Source: Actinoplanes sichuanensis
GTDB lineage: Bacteria > Actinomycetota > Actinomycetes > Mycobacteriales > Micromonosporaceae
Reading direction: 5' to 3'
Length of the DNA stretch: 64,000 nt
Assembly: GCF_033097365.1 (NCBI RefSeq)
Contig: NZ_AP028461.1
Location: 2,170,001 to 2,234,000, forward strand
This document shows, in pieces, positions 8,100-16,816 of this stretch. Below the pieces are notes generated by a model. That model did no database searches. It was given only the letters and a program-made list of their open reading frames with translations, and was not told the origin of the DNA. The position numbers and the translations under genes were made by a program. Position 1 is the stretch's first letter. Each line of letters begins with the position of its first letter.

Positions 8100-9023
8100 T
8101 CACATGCCTTCCATCTGGCTCTCGTCGCCGCGGCCACCGAGCCGCCGGAGCAACTGGGACAAGGCGACGCCGACCAGTACGAGGATGACCGCGATGCAGC
8201 TTGCCGGACCCATCAGGTTGGCCATGAAACCCTTCTGGTACATCGCCAGCGCCAGCGCTCGGGTGGCGTCGCCGGGGCCGCCGGCGGTCAGCACATAGAT
8301 CAGGTCGAAGAAGGTCAGCGAGCCGACGACCATCAGCGTCGACGAGGTGATGATCGTGTACTTGATCTGCGGCAGCGTGATCGAGAAGAACTGGCGCAGC
8401 CGGCCGGCGCCGTCGATCTGCGACGCCTCGTACAACGCGGTGGGTATCTGCCGTACCGCCCCCTGGTAGATCAGCGAGTGGAAGGGGATGAACTGCCAGG
8501 ACACCACGAAGATCAGGACCGCGATGGCCAGCGTGGGGTCACCGAGCCAGTCCTGATTGAGCACGCCGATGCCCAGGCCGGAGCCGAGGCCGAAGTTCGG
8601 GTCGAGGATGGCCTTGAAGGTGATGGAGATGGCGGCCGAGCTCAGCAGCAGTGGAATGAAGTAGAGCACCGCGAGCAGGCCCCGATAGCGTTGCCGGCCG
8701 GCGATGAAGACGCCGATCAGGATGGAGATCGGCGTCTGCACCAGCCATGACAGGATCATGATCTCGAACGTGACCGCGAGGGTGTGCGGCAGGCCGGGGT
8801 CGGTCAGTGCGGCCTTCCAGCTGTCCAGGCCGGTGAATTGGATGTTGCCGATGCCGTCCCAGGTGGTGAAGCTGAGCCCGAGCGCGCCGAGCAGCGGGAT
8901 GAGACCGAACGACAGGAATGCCACAAGTGCGGGCAGCGCCATCCAGACGACGGAGCGGCCCCGCCCACGGTCGGTGGTTGGCAACTCGGTGACGCGGACC
9001 GCGGGCGGAGCAAGCATCGTCAT
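8100..9023 (-). CDS. Sugar ABC transporter permease (CUT1, MalF type)
   Basis: A 307-residue permease with six hydrophobic segments, the periplasmic segment LSFTTWDGIGNIQFTGLDSW typical of MalF-like subunits, and the EAA loop EASQIDGAGRLRQFFSITLP. It pairs with the permease at 7229 to form the membrane channel. The start at 9023 overlaps the binding-protein stop as ATGA; a second in-frame ATG lies at 9017. The transported sugar cannot be told from sequence. Confidence 0.88.
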   Translation of the reverse strand: MTMLAPPAVRVTELPTTDRGRGRSVVWMALPALVAFLSFGLIPLLGALGLSFTTWDGIGNIQFTGLDSWKAALTDPGLPHTLAVTFEIMILSWLVQTPISILIGVFIAGRQRYRGLLAVLYFIPLLLSSAAISITFKAILDPNFGLGSGLGIGVLNQDWLGDPTLAIAVLIFVVSWQFIPFHSLIYQGAVRQIPTALYEASQIDGAGRLRQFFSITLPQIKYTIITSSTLMVVGSLTFFDLIYVLTAGGPGDATRALALAMYQKGFMANLMGPASCIAVILVLVGVALSQLLRRLGGRGDESQMEGM

Positions 9024-10342
9024 TTGCCGATGACCCCGTTCATCGCGTCGACCCACTGCTGCGGGCTGATCTGAAGCTGGAACAGCTTGGCGATGTTGTC
9101 GAGCAGGGTTTCGGAGGCGGTCGGGCTCAGCGCCTGGTCCCACGACTGGGCGAAGAGTTTGGCGTTGACCGCTGTGTCGTAGACGAACTTGAGGAAGTCG
9201 GCGTTCGGTGACGTGCTGAGCTGCGTTTCGCTGCCCTTGAGTACCGGTACATAGCCGGCGCCGACCCAGCCCTTGATCTCCTCGTCTTCGAGCAGCGTCG
9301 TGGAGAAGAGCTTCTTGGCGATCTCCTTCTGCTCCGGCGTGGCCTTCGTCGAGATCGACAGGTACTGGCCAGGGTTGCCCAGAGCGTTGCTCGGGTCACC
9401 TTTGCCGCCGTCGACCGGCGGGAAGTTCATGTAGCCCAGGGCGCCGCTGGAGACGAAGTCGCCGCCGTTGGCCTTCTGGAGCCCGTACGACCAGCTGCCG
9501 TGCACCATCATCGCGGCCTTGCCGGTGTAGAGCAGAGCCTGATCGGCGCTGGAGTCGGCGGTGATCGACGAGAAGCCCTTGATGAACCCGTCGGCTCGCA
9601 CCAGGTCCTGCACCTTCGTCAGGCTGTCCAGTACCGCCGGGTCGGACCACGCGTTCTTCTCGCCCGCGAAGACCCGGTTGAACACATCCGAGCCGGCGGT
9701 GCGGTCGAGGAGGAACTCGACCCACATCATGTTGGTCCAGCGCGATTGCCCGGCCAGCGAGAACGGTGCGATGCCCTTGGCGTTGAACTTCGGAACCAGG
9801 TCCAGGATGTCGCCGTAGGTCTGCGGCGGCTGGACACCGACCTGGTCGAAAACCCTTTTATTGTAGAACAGCACGATCGGTGTCACGCTCTCGACCGGCC
9901 TGGCGTAGATCCTGCCGTTGACCGTGGCCGCACCGAACGACGCCGGGATGATCTTGTCCTTGACCGTCGCGTTCTGCGCGAACCAGTCGGTCAGGTCCTC
10001 CACATGACCGGCCTCGACGTAGGTCTTCAGGCCCCCGCCGCCCCAGTTGAAGATGATCGACGGGCCTTCGCCCGCGCCCAGGGCCGTCTTGATCTTCTGC
10101 TTGTAGGCGTCGTTCGCGAAGTAGGTGCCGGTGATCTGAGTGCTGGGGTTGGCCTTGTTGAACCGGTCGATCGCCGCTCGCCGGATCGGCTCGCTCGGCT
10201 GCCCGCTCAGCGCCCAGTACGACGCGGCTCCGGCGGCGCCGCCGGAGCCGCCCGAGTTGGACGGTCCCGAACTGCCGCATGCTGCAAGGGCTGCCGCAGT
10301 GCCAGTGCCGGCGCTGAGGGTTAGGAAATCACGACGTTTCAT
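9020..10342 (-). CDS. Sugar-binding lipoprotein of the ABC transporter
   Basis: A 440-residue extracellular solute-binding protein (family 1). KRRDFLTLSAGTG followed by LAAC22 is a lipoprotein signal with Tat-like arginines, so the protein is anchored outside the membrane. The rest shows family-1 features such as FNWGGGGLKTYVEAG and GKAAMMVHGSWSY. I chose ATG 10342 over GTG 10345 because GGAG is six bases upstream of the ATG and only three from the GTG. It heads a three-gene leftward operon. The control region contains a 19-bp palindrome (10509-10527) and a -10-like TAGCGT (10545-10550). Confidence 0.88.
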   Translation of the reverse strand: MKRRDFLTLSAGTGTAAALAACGSSGPSNSGGSGGAAGAASYWALSGQPSEPIRRAAIDRFNKANPSTQITGTYFANDAYKQKIKTALGAGEGPSIIFNWGGGGLKTYVEAGHVEDLTDWFAQNATVKDKIIPASFGAATVNGRIYARPVESVTPIVLFYNKRVFDQVGVQPPQTYGDILDLVPKFNAKGIAPFSLAGQSRWTNMMWVEFLLDRTAGSDVFNRVFAGEKNAWSDPAVLDSLTKVQDLVRADGFIKGFSSITADSSADQALLYTGKAAMMVHGSWSYGLQKANGGDFVSSGALGYMNFPPVDGGKGDPSNALGNPGQYLSISTKATPEQKEIAKKLFSTTLLEDEEIKGWVGAGYVPVLKGSETQLSTSPNADFLKFVYDTAVNAKLFAQSWDQALSPTASETLLDNIAKLFQLQISPQQWVDAMNGVIGK

Positions 10343-10508
10343 CACTGTCTCCGTTTTCGACAGCGGCGAGAAGAACTGCCGCGGGGAGCCCGGCCGCCGG
10401 GGCGTTGCGACACTCTGGCGGCGCGCTGAGGCTTGCCGTCATGTGGTCGACGTCGACGCTTCGGCGAGCAGGATCTTCGGGCCGGGCGTCGAACTCGAGC
10501 CGGGAATG

Positions 10509-10527
10509 CGCAAGTCGCAGACTTGCG
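10509..10527. promoter_or_regulatory. Perfect 8-3-8 palindrome, operator of the sugar ABC operon
   Basis: CGCAAGTC-GCA-GACTTGCG is a perfect inverted repeat 167 bp upstream of the binding-protein start and just downstream of a leftward -10-like TAGCGT at 10545-10550. It resembles a repressor site; the regulator is unknown. It does not match either of the two regulon motifs. Confidence 0.55.
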
Positions 10528-10601
10528 AACCGGGTTAAGGCACGACGCTAGGGGAAACCGCGATCACCTGGCAGGACCCTGCTGACCCGGTAAGGAGATT
10601 C

Positions 10602-10621
10602 AGGGGAATCTCATTACCCCC
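10602..10621 (-). promoter_or_regulatory. MmyB-regulon-like motif between regulator and ABC operon
   Basis: Read leftward it is GGGGGTAATGAGATTCCCCT, a relaxed version of GGGGTAAnnnCAGnGnCCCC one base shorter inside. A 7-4-7 inverted repeat (GAGATTC-AGGG-GAATCTC, 10595-10612) overlaps it. The interval 10343-10668 contains only these control elements and no gene. Confidence 0.45.
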
Positions 10622-10668
10622 ATCCCGACGTGGTCGTCCGGACGAGAGCAGGGTGAAAGGAGAGGACG

Positions 10669-11526
10669 CTACCGGTCCAGGAGGATCAGCGCGTCGTGAT
10701 CAGCAGTGCCGGGTTCGGCGACATAGGTCACCAGACGGTGCCCGGCGGTACCCTCCACCTGCATGGCCTGCACCTGCAAGGTGATCGTGCCTACCTGCGG
10801 ATGGTGCAAGGTCTTGGAGGTGGCGGTGAACGGGCACACCTCGTAGCGGTCCCACAGCCGGGAGAAGTCCGTGCTCTCTGCCGCCATCTCCGTGACCAGT
10901 TCGGTCAGGTCAGGTGCGTCCGGTTCCAGACCGGCCACCGCACGCAGCCGTGCCACGCAGCCTTTCGTCACTGCGTCCCAGTCGGCGAACAACTTGTGGG
11001 CGGTGGGATGCAGGAACACGTATCGGACGATGTTGCGGTGTTCGGCCGGCCAGTCCTCGATGCCAGGCAGCGTGCGCAGCCCACCACGGTTGGCGGCCAG
11101 CAGGTCCATCGTCCGGTTCAGCAGTCTCGCCGGGTACGGCCGTAGGCGTTCCAGCAGCAGGTCGGTGCCGGGCGCGGGCGTCCGCATGGCACCCGGTGCC
11201 GGGCGCGGCCGGGGCAGCGTGCTGGTCGCACGCAGAGCAAGGTCGAACAGGTGCCCGTATTCGGCGGCGTCGAGGCGCAACGCGGAGGCCAGGGCTCCGA
11301 TGACGGCCGGGCTGGGCCGGTGCTCCTTGCCGCGTTCCAGCCGGATGTAGTAGTCCACACTCACTCCGGCCAGAGCGGCGAGCTCTTCGCGGCGTAACCC
11401 GGGAATGCGACGCCAGCCAGGGCCTGTGCTGATGCCGGCGTGCTCCGGCGTCACCTGGGCGCGGCGTGCGCGCAGGAAACGTCCCAGCTCGGTGCCGCCG
11501 TTACCGCCCGGCTGTTCTGCTGCCAT
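10669..11526 (-). CDS. XRE-family regulator with MmyB-like ligand domain
   Basis: A 285-residue DNA-binding protein. Residues about 12-85 form an XRE helix-turn-helix (ELAALAGVSVDYYIRLERG); the rest is an MmyB-like PAS-type ligand-binding region (LLNRTMDLLAANRGG ... VFLHPTAHKLFADWDAV ... LHHPQVGTITLQVQ). Members occur next to dehydrogenases and reductases in actinomycetes and are presumed sensors of small molecules. It lacks the GGGG-type motif upstream but has a perfect palindrome at 11565-11579, which may be its own operator. It is one of three such regulators here (others at 33266 and 34911) and the most divergent. Confidence 0.85.
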   Translation of the reverse strand: MAAEQPGGNGGTELGRFLRARRAQVTPEHAGISTGPGWRRIPGLRREELAALAGVSVDYYIRLERGKEHRPSPAVIGALASALRLDAAEYGHLFDLALRATSTLPRPRPAPGAMRTPAPGTDLLLERLRPYPARLLNRTMDLLAANRGGLRTLPGIEDWPAEHRNIVRYVFLHPTAHKLFADWDAVTKGCVARLRAVAGLEPDAPDLTELVTEMAAESTDFSRLWDRYEVCPFTATSKTLHHPQVGTITLQVQAMQVEGTAGHRLVTYVAEPGTADHDALILLDR

Positions 11527-11564
11527 AACCGTCAGTCTGCCAGCATCGACGCCGATGGACCCCG

Positions 11565-11579
11565 TTCGTTAGTAACGAA
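11565..11579. promoter_or_regulatory. Perfect palindrome upstream of the first XRE gene
   Basis: TTCGTTA-G-TAACGAA is a perfect 7-1-7 inverted repeat 39 bp upstream of the regulator start. It is shorter than and different from the IclR-type site (GTTCGTA-WW-TACGAAC), although both contain TTCGT. Likely an autoregulatory or external operator. Confidence 0.5.
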
Positions 11580-11714
11580 TACGCGCTGAATATGTCCTCG
11601 CTGGTAACGCGCCGTTCACAAACAGTATGTCGGTGAGCGAATCACGACGCAAAAATCTCCCGGAGCCGGCATGGCCCATACAGCGCCGGCTCCGGAATCG
11701 CACACCCCGGACCG

Positions 11715-12995
11715 CTACATCGTCAGCCGCTCCTGATGGATCCGTCGTGCCGAAACGCCTATTCGTCGCAGCAGGCGCTCATTGGCCAGAACAGCGGGAT
11801 TCGGGCCGACGACGAAGAACGCTCCGGTTCGGACGACCTGTTGCGGAAGAAGCTCGGAAAGGTCCGCACGACTGAATCGACCTACCTTGGCCGTCACCGT
11901 CATGCGGTTTCCGGAAGATGCCTGATACCGGGCGAGTAACTCACGGTAATAGGCGTCGTCCGCCTGGCGAACCGCCCACAGCACGTGGATCTCGCGGGTC
12001 GTGTGGTAGGCGGCCGCCAGGCTCAGCAGCGGGGCGACGCCCGCGCCCATGCCCAGCAGCACCAGCGGTGTGTCGGCATGCTGCCGGGCGGCGATCGAGT
12101 CGAAGCGGCCGAATGGTCCTTCCAGCCGTACGTGCACTCCCAGGTCGACGCCGGTGAGTCGCCGGGTGAAGTCACCATGCTGACGGATGGTGAAACTCAA
12201 GGTCTTCTGGTCGTCGTCGGTGACCGAGAACGGATGCCATTCCCCGGGCACGGCTGCGGTGCCCTCGAACCGGAGGAAGAAGAAGTCACCCGGCCTGATC
12301 CGGGTTTCCGCATGATCGAGCTGCACGGACAGGCGCCGGCTCGTGCCGCCGAGCGGCTCGTTACCCACGACCGCACCCGTCAGGTAGTAGTCCGCGGCGA
12401 TCCACTTCTTCCACACGTAGAGGCCGAGGACGGCCACCGTGTACACGTCGAAGAGCATCATGAACCCGAAATACTGATTCACCCGCACGAGCAGATGCGC
12501 GTGGAGCCAGATCATCGCGACGATCACGAGATTGAGCCGGTGCACCCACACCGAAACCTGGTGCCGCAACACCCGTTCCAGTAGCCGTTTGGCCTCCAGC
12601 AGCATCCGGATCCGGTCGACCAGCCAGCCGCTGAGGAAGAACACCGAGAAACACAGCACCACGACGGCGGCGTAGAAGCCCCAGTCTCCGAGCAGCGCAG
12701 CCAGCGGCTGCCCGGCATAGGAATTGTCGCGGTGCACGTAGGCGAAGCCGATCGCGAGCACGCCCAACATGCCGTGCAGACCGTAGACCGCCGGCAACCC
12801 GACCAGCCGGTCCAGCCACGGTGGCCGCACACTGAGCATGATCGCGAGCAGCCACCACGCGTAGGCCGTCAGCCCGAGGGAGACATAGAAACGCAGGCCT
12901 TCGGGTTCCCGGGCCAGGGTGTTGTAAGTCAGCACCAGCGGCAGCGGGAAGACGACCGCGGTGCTCCACAGCAGGATCCTTCGCACGATGTTCAC
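11715..12995 (-). CDS. Ferric-reductase-like transmembrane flavoprotein
   Basis: A 426-residue protein with six hydrophobic segments (about residues 1-200) followed by a ferredoxin-NADP reductase-type module: FAD motif HPFSVTD near residue 258, then the NAD(P) loop VLLGMGAGVAPLLSLA. Paired histidines in YGLHGMLGV and WLHAHLLV are candidate haem ligands. Such proteins move electrons from cytosolic NAD(P)H across the membrane. The GTG start overlaps the stop of a 47-residue membrane protein (GTGA), and a flavodoxin-like lipoprotein is encoded just before that. The three genes probably form one electron-transfer unit. Confidence 0.8.
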   Translation of the reverse strand: MNIVRRILLWSTAVVFPLPLVLTYNTLAREPEGLRFYVSLGLTAYAWWLLAIMLSVRPPWLDRLVGLPAVYGLHGMLGVLAIGFAYVHRDNSYAGQPLAALLGDWGFYAAVVVLCFSVFFLSGWLVDRIRMLLEAKRLLERVLRHQVSVWVHRLNLVIVAMIWLHAHLLVRVNQYFGFMMLFDVYTVAVLGLYVWKKWIAADYYLTGAVVGNEPLGGTSRRLSVQLDHAETRIRPGDFFFLRFEGTAAVPGEWHPFSVTDDDQKTLSFTIRQHGDFTRRLTGVDLGVHVRLEGPFGRFDSIAARQHADTPLVLLGMGAGVAPLLSLAAAYHTTREIHVLWAVRQADDAYYRELLARYQASSGNRMTVTAKVGRFSRADLSELLPQQVVRTGAFFVVGPNPAVLANERLLRRIGVSARRIHQERLTM

Positions 12996-13135
12996 CGCTG
13001 CCCGCCGCCCGCGGCCGCCGCGAAGCCCGCCGGAGAGCCGGGTTCGCGCTGGTGCTGACGGTTCACCCAGGTCAGTGCCGCCAGGACCGCCGCCATGACC
13101 ACAAGGAGGACGAGAATCTTCGCCTTGATCGCCAT
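12992..13135 (-). CDS. 47-residue single-helix membrane protein
   Basis: The frame starts at ATG 13135, seven bases after the flavodoxin stop, and ends with TGA overlapping the GTG start of the ferric-reductase-like gene. The product begins MAIKAKILVLLVVMAAVLAA, giving one membrane helix with a basic N-terminus (residues about 7-22), and ends in a polar, Gly/Ala-rich tail. The tight coupling on both sides argues that it is a real gene. It could be a small subunit or assembly factor of the reductase; I recognise no family. Confidence 0.6.
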   Translation of the reverse strand: MAIKAKILVLLVVMAAVLAALTWVNRQHQREPGSPAGFAAAAGGGQR

Positions 13136-13142
13136 ACCTGGT

Positions 13143-13838
13143 CTACCGGCCCGCTACGCCGAGGCCGTCGAGCCAATTGCGGACCTCGTCCTCGGCCTCG
13201 CCCATGTCGTCACGCGAGATCGTGAAGGCGTTACCGGACACTGTTGCGGAGGAGAGCTTCTCCGTGATGACCTCGACCGTGCCCGACAGCCGGCTCCCGC
13301 CATGGGTGCTGAACGGAATGACGGTCTTGCCGGCGAAGTCGTGGTCTTCCAGGAAGGTGTACACCGGCATCGGCAGGTCGTACCAGTAGATCGGATAGCC
13401 GACGAACACCGTGTCGTAGTCCGCGAGACTCGGGACGAGGGCTTTCAAGGCTGGCCGGGCACCGGTCTGTTGTTCCTGCTCGGCCTGGGGAGCGAGTACC
13501 GCATAGTCCAGCGGCAACGGCACCGCCGTCTCGATCCGGAACAGCTCGGCGCCGGTGCGGGCCTGGATCAGCTGCGCGACGTACTGGGTGTTGCCCAAGA
13601 CCTTGCCGTCGACGACATGCGTGCTGTTCTCCTCGTCGCGGTTCATGTCGTCCGGGTCGTCGGTCAGCGGCACGGAGAAGTACGCGATGAGGGTCCGCGC
13701 GCCGTCCAACGGGCGTTCGAGCGGCTCGCCATCTCCGGACGATCCGCCCAGCCCGAGCCGGGAACATCCGGCCAAGCCGATTCCGGCGATCCCGAGCACT
13801 GCGGACGCGAGGACGTTTCTGCGTGTTGTAGCTGTCAC
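13143..13838 (-). CDS. Flavodoxin-like lipoprotein
   Basis: A 231-residue protein. TTRRNVLASAVLGIAGIGLAGC25 is a lipoprotein signal with a twin-arginine start. The mature part is flavodoxin-like: TLIAYFSVPLTDD (phosphate loop, atypical), NTQYVAQLIQ, DTVFVGYPIYWYDLPMPVYTFLE and KTVIPFSTHGGSRLSGT. It is therefore a surface-anchored FMN-type protein. I chose GTG 13838 (GAAGGA upstream) because it gives a normal signal length; ATG 13901 with GGAGAGGA is an alternative that adds 21 residues. It is the first gene of a unit with the 47-residue protein and the transmembrane reductase. A GGGG-type regulon motif lies at 13964. Confidence 0.78.
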   Translation of the reverse strand: MTATTRRNVLASAVLGIAGIGLAGCSRLGLGGSSGDGEPLERPLDGARTLIAYFSVPLTDDPDDMNRDEENSTHVVDGKVLGNTQYVAQLIQARTGAELFRIETAVPLPLDYAVLAPQAEQEQQTGARPALKALVPSLADYDTVFVGYPIYWYDLPMPVYTFLEDHDFAGKTVIPFSTHGGSRLSGTVEVITEKLSSATVSGNAFTISRDDMGEAEDEVRNWLDGLGVAGR

Positions 13839-13960
13839 CGGCGATCTGATCCTTCTGTCATCGCGTCTGAACCTGGCTGGTAGATCGAGCAAAGGCGTCA
13901 TGCCGCCGCTCGATCCTCTCCAGCAAACCCCGGCCCATCAGCGCGAGAAAGGCACTGCTG

Positions 13961-13985
13961 AAAGGGGTAATGACAGGGACCCTTT
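13961..13985. promoter_or_regulatory. MmyB-regulon motif upstream of flavodoxin unit
   Basis: GGGGTAATGACAGGGACCC (13964-13982), flanked by AAA and TTT, fits GGGGTAAnnnCAGnGnCCCC. It sits between the flavodoxin-reductase unit and the end of the GH3 gene. No clear TAGCCT element follows at the usual distance. Confidence 0.6.
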
Positions 13986-14072
13986 CCGCTCGCTGATCAC
14001 AGGCAAGCTTCGTGGTGGTTCATGCAAGCCGTCCGACCGATGGGGCGCGCGAACAGAGCAACAGCGCATTCG

Positions 14073-16307
14073 TCAAGCAACGTCGGACACCTCAGCGATG
14101 GCGGCTTGACTGATACCGAATCTCGGAAACGCGGCGAGAGCCTGCAGTGGGAAGTCGCCGAGTACGGTCAGGGACTCGGGGTCGGCCAGGACGCCGACCG
14201 GCTTCCCGTCGGCGTCGACGCCGATCGCTGCCTTCAGCCTGGCGGCGCCGGAGGGATCGGCCAGCCACTCGCGCAGCGTTGACTCGCCCGTGAGAGGCGC
14301 ATCCACCGGGGTTTTCGGCAGGTCGACCGTGGCGGTCAGCCGGAGGTCACGCGATGACGCTCCGACACTGATGGTGTAGGTGCCGCCGTCGAGCAGCCAC
14401 CGGCGGTGCCGGGACGACCACGACGACAGGTCGTCGGCGTCGAGGTGGAACGTGACGTGCTCGCGGGCTCCCGCCGCGACGTCGACTTTGGCGAAGGCCG
14501 TGAGCTCACGGGGCGGACCTGCGGGGTGGCCGGTGTAGAGCTGTACGACCTCCTTGCCCCGCCGTAGGCCGGTATTGACGACGGTGCAGGTGACCACTAC
14601 GGCCAGGTCGTCGGCGGTGGTCCCGGTGACCGTGACCGTGAGGTCGTGGTAGGCGAAGGTGGTGTAGGACAGCCCGTGCCCGAACGGATAGGCGACATCG
14701 CGGCCCACGGCGTCGTAGCCGCGATAGCCGACGAAGATTCCCTCTCCGTAGCGGACGTGCCCGTGCTCGCCGGGGAAGTTCAGGTATGCCGGGGTGTCCT
14801 GCAGCCGATGCGGCAGCGTCTCGGCCAGCTTGCCGGACGGATTCGCCACACCCAGCAGTAGATCGGCGATCGCACCACCGGCGGCCTGCCCGGCCAGCCA
14901 GGTCTCCAAGACTGCCGGGACATGCCGGTCCCATGGTGTCAACCGCACCGCCGAGCCGCTGGTGAGCACGACGACCACATCTGTGTTGACCGCGGCGAGC
15001 CGGGTCAGCAACGCCGTCTGGTTACCGGGCAGATCCATGTGGCGGCGGTCCGCGCCCTCGGACTCGGCGCCGGCCGGCAGGCCGAGGAACAGGACGACGG
15101 CGCGGGCGCGCCCGGCCAGATCGACCGCTTCAACGCTCATCTGTTCGTCGTCGTCGCCGTCGAGGCGGTAGCCGGCGGCGAAGTCCACGGCGACTGCGGC
15201 GGGGACCAGGGCACGTAGTGCGTCGACGGGCACCTCGACGCGGGTGGGGTTGACCTGTGAACTGCCGGCGCCCTGGAAACGGGGTGTGCGGGCCAGTTCA
15301 CCGATCACCGCGATCGTGTCGCCGGCGTCGGGGCGCAGCGGCAGAATGTCGCGGTCGTTCTTCAGCAGTACGGCACAGTCGGCGGCTGCGGCCCGGGCCA
15401 GGCGGTGGTGGGCGTCATGGTCGATGACGGCCGGGTCAGCCGACGGTTGTGCCCGGTCGAGGAGACGGAGTATCCGCAGTGCCGCCTGGTCGAGGATCTT
15501 CTCGTCGAGAGTGCCGTCGTGTACGGCCGCCACGATCGCCGTGTCGCTGACGCCGAGGTTCGGCGGCATCTCCAGATCCAAGCCGGCCGACAACGCGGCG
15601 ACACGGTCGCGGACGGCCCCCCAGTCGGACACGACGACTCCGTCGAAGTCCCACTCACCTCGCAGCACTTCGGTGAGCAGCCAGTGATGTTCGGAGGCGC
15701 GGATTCCGTTGACGCGGTTGTAGGCGCACATGACCATCCAGGGGCGGGCCCGGACGATGATGCGCTCGAAGTGCCGCAAGTAAATCTCGCGCAACGCGCG
15801 TTCGTCGACGTCGGCACTGATCCGCAGCCGGTCGGTCTCCTGGTTGTTGACGGCGAAGTGTTTGACACAGGCGCCGACGCCCTGGCTCTGCACGCCGGTC
15901 ACGTGCGCCTCACCCAGGACGCCGGCCAGGAGAGGGTCCTCGGAGAAGTATTCGAAGTTGCGGCCACACAGCGGTGACCGTTTGATGTTGACGCCGGGGC
16001 CGAGCACCACGCTCACACCATGATCGCGGGCTTCAGCGCCGATCGCCGCGCCGATGCGCCGGACCAGGTCGGGATCCCAGGAGGAGCCGAGCGCCGAGGC
16101 GGTGGGGAAGCAGGTGGCGGGCAGGCTTCCGGAGATTCCGGCCTGGTTGCCGTCGGGCTGGCGGCGCAGGCCGTGCGGGCCGTCGGAGAGCATGAGCGCG
16201 GGGATCCCGAGCCGGGGAACCGGCGCGGTGTGCCAGAAGGTGGATCCCAGGCACAGTGCCGCCTTCTCGGCGAGGGTGAGTTCGGGAAGCAGGTCGGCGA
16301 AGGTCAT
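14073..16307 (-). CDS. Beta-glucosidase-type glycoside hydrolase, GH3
   Basis: A 744-residue GH3 enzyme with the usual order: N-terminal TIM barrel (DGPHGLRRQ, KHFAVNNQETDR), nucleophile D228 in VVVSDWGAV, the alpha/beta domain ending in MDLPGNQ with candidate acid/base glutamates in GAESEGADRR, and a C-terminal fibronectin-III-like domain (KEVVQLYTGHPAGPPRELTAF). It removes terminal beta-linked sugars, probably in the cytoplasm as there is no signal peptide. An AGGAGACTC ribosome site precedes the start. It is the third gene behind the operator at 17766, so it appears co-expressed with a beta-hydroxyacid dehydrogenase; this hints that the pathway substrate is glycosylated. Confidence 0.88.
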   Translation of the reverse strand: MTFADLLPELTLAEKAALCLGSTFWHTAPVPRLGIPALMLSDGPHGLRRQPDGNQAGISGSLPATCFPTASALGSSWDPDLVRRIGAAIGAEARDHGVSVVLGPGVNIKRSPLCGRNFEYFSEDPLLAGVLGEAHVTGVQSQGVGACVKHFAVNNQETDRLRISADVDERALREIYLRHFERIIVRARPWMVMCAYNRVNGIRASEHHWLLTEVLRGEWDFDGVVVSDWGAVRDRVAALSAGLDLEMPPNLGVSDTAIVAAVHDGTLDEKILDQAALRILRLLDRAQPSADPAVIDHDAHHRLARAAAADCAVLLKNDRDILPLRPDAGDTIAVIGELARTPRFQGAGSSQVNPTRVEVPVDALRALVPAAVAVDFAAGYRLDGDDDEQMSVEAVDLAGRARAVVLFLGLPAGAESEGADRRHMDLPGNQTALLTRLAAVNTDVVVVLTSGSAVRLTPWDRHVPAVLETWLAGQAAGGAIADLLLGVANPSGKLAETLPHRLQDTPAYLNFPGEHGHVRYGEGIFVGYRGYDAVGRDVAYPFGHGLSYTTFAYHDLTVTVTGTTADDLAVVVTCTVVNTGLRRGKEVVQLYTGHPAGPPRELTAFAKVDVAAGAREHVTFHLDADDLSSWSSRHRRWLLDGGTYTISVGASSRDLRLTATVDLPKTPVDAPLTGESTLREWLADPSGAARLKAAIGVDADGKPVGVLADPESLTVLGDFPLQALAAFPRFGISQAAIAEVSDVA

Positions 16308-16394
16308 CGCGGAGTCTCCTGGTGGTTCGCGGCATCGAGGACGGCGATGCCGGCACCACCGGGGGAGGGCGGTGCCGGCCGCGGCGGACCGGTG

Positions 16395-16790
16395 TCAGTC
16401 GAGGTGGCCGTGGGAACGAAGGACACCCTCGGCGACGCGGAATGCCTCGCCGGCGGCGGGAAGGCCGCAGTAGACGGCGGCTTGCAGCAGGATCTCCTGG
16501 ATCTCGGTGACCGTGCAGCCATTGGTCAGCGCACCCTCGACGTGGTGGGCCAGCTGGTTCGGCCGGTTGAGCGCGGTCAGCATGGCGATGTTTACGATGC
16601 TGCGCTGCTTACGGTCGAGGCCCTCGCGCGCCCAGATCCTGCCGAAGCAGACCTCTTCGGAGTAGTCCTGCAGGACGGCGTTGAACGAGTTGCGGGCCTG
16701 GGCCTTCTGTGCGAGGTAGTCCTCGCCCATCAGCTCGCCGAGAATACGGCGACCGATCTCCCGGCTGCCGGCAGTGCTGTCGATCTCCAT
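16395..16790 (-). CDS. Carboxymuconolactone decarboxylase (CMD) family protein
   Basis: A 131-residue all-helical protein of the PcaC/CMD family: ARNSFNAVLQDYSEEVCFGRIWAREGLDRKQRSIVNI, then TNGCTVTEIQEILLQAAVYCGLPAAGEAFRVAEGVL. Family members decarboxylate gamma-carboxymuconolactone or act as AhpD-like peroxidase partners; no CxxC pair is present, so the AhpD role is unlikely. A GGGAG ribosome site precedes the ATG. It lies 26 bases after the dehydrogenase gene and 87 bases before GH3, consistent with one operon. Confidence 0.82.
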   Translation of the reverse strand: MEIDSTAGSREIGRRILGELMGEDYLAQKAQARNSFNAVLQDYSEEVCFGRIWAREGLDRKQRSIVNIAMLTALNRPNQLAHHVEGALTNGCTVTEIQEILLQAAVYCGLPAAGEAFRVAEGVLRSHGHLD

Positions 16791-16816
16791 GGTTTCTCCC
16801 TGAGGGTATTGCGAGG

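Noticed and set aside
14073..16307. GH3 enzyme as part of the sugar ABC transporter unit
   Set aside because: Three genes and a regulator separate them, and GH3 follows HIBDH-CMD on the same strand under a different operator.
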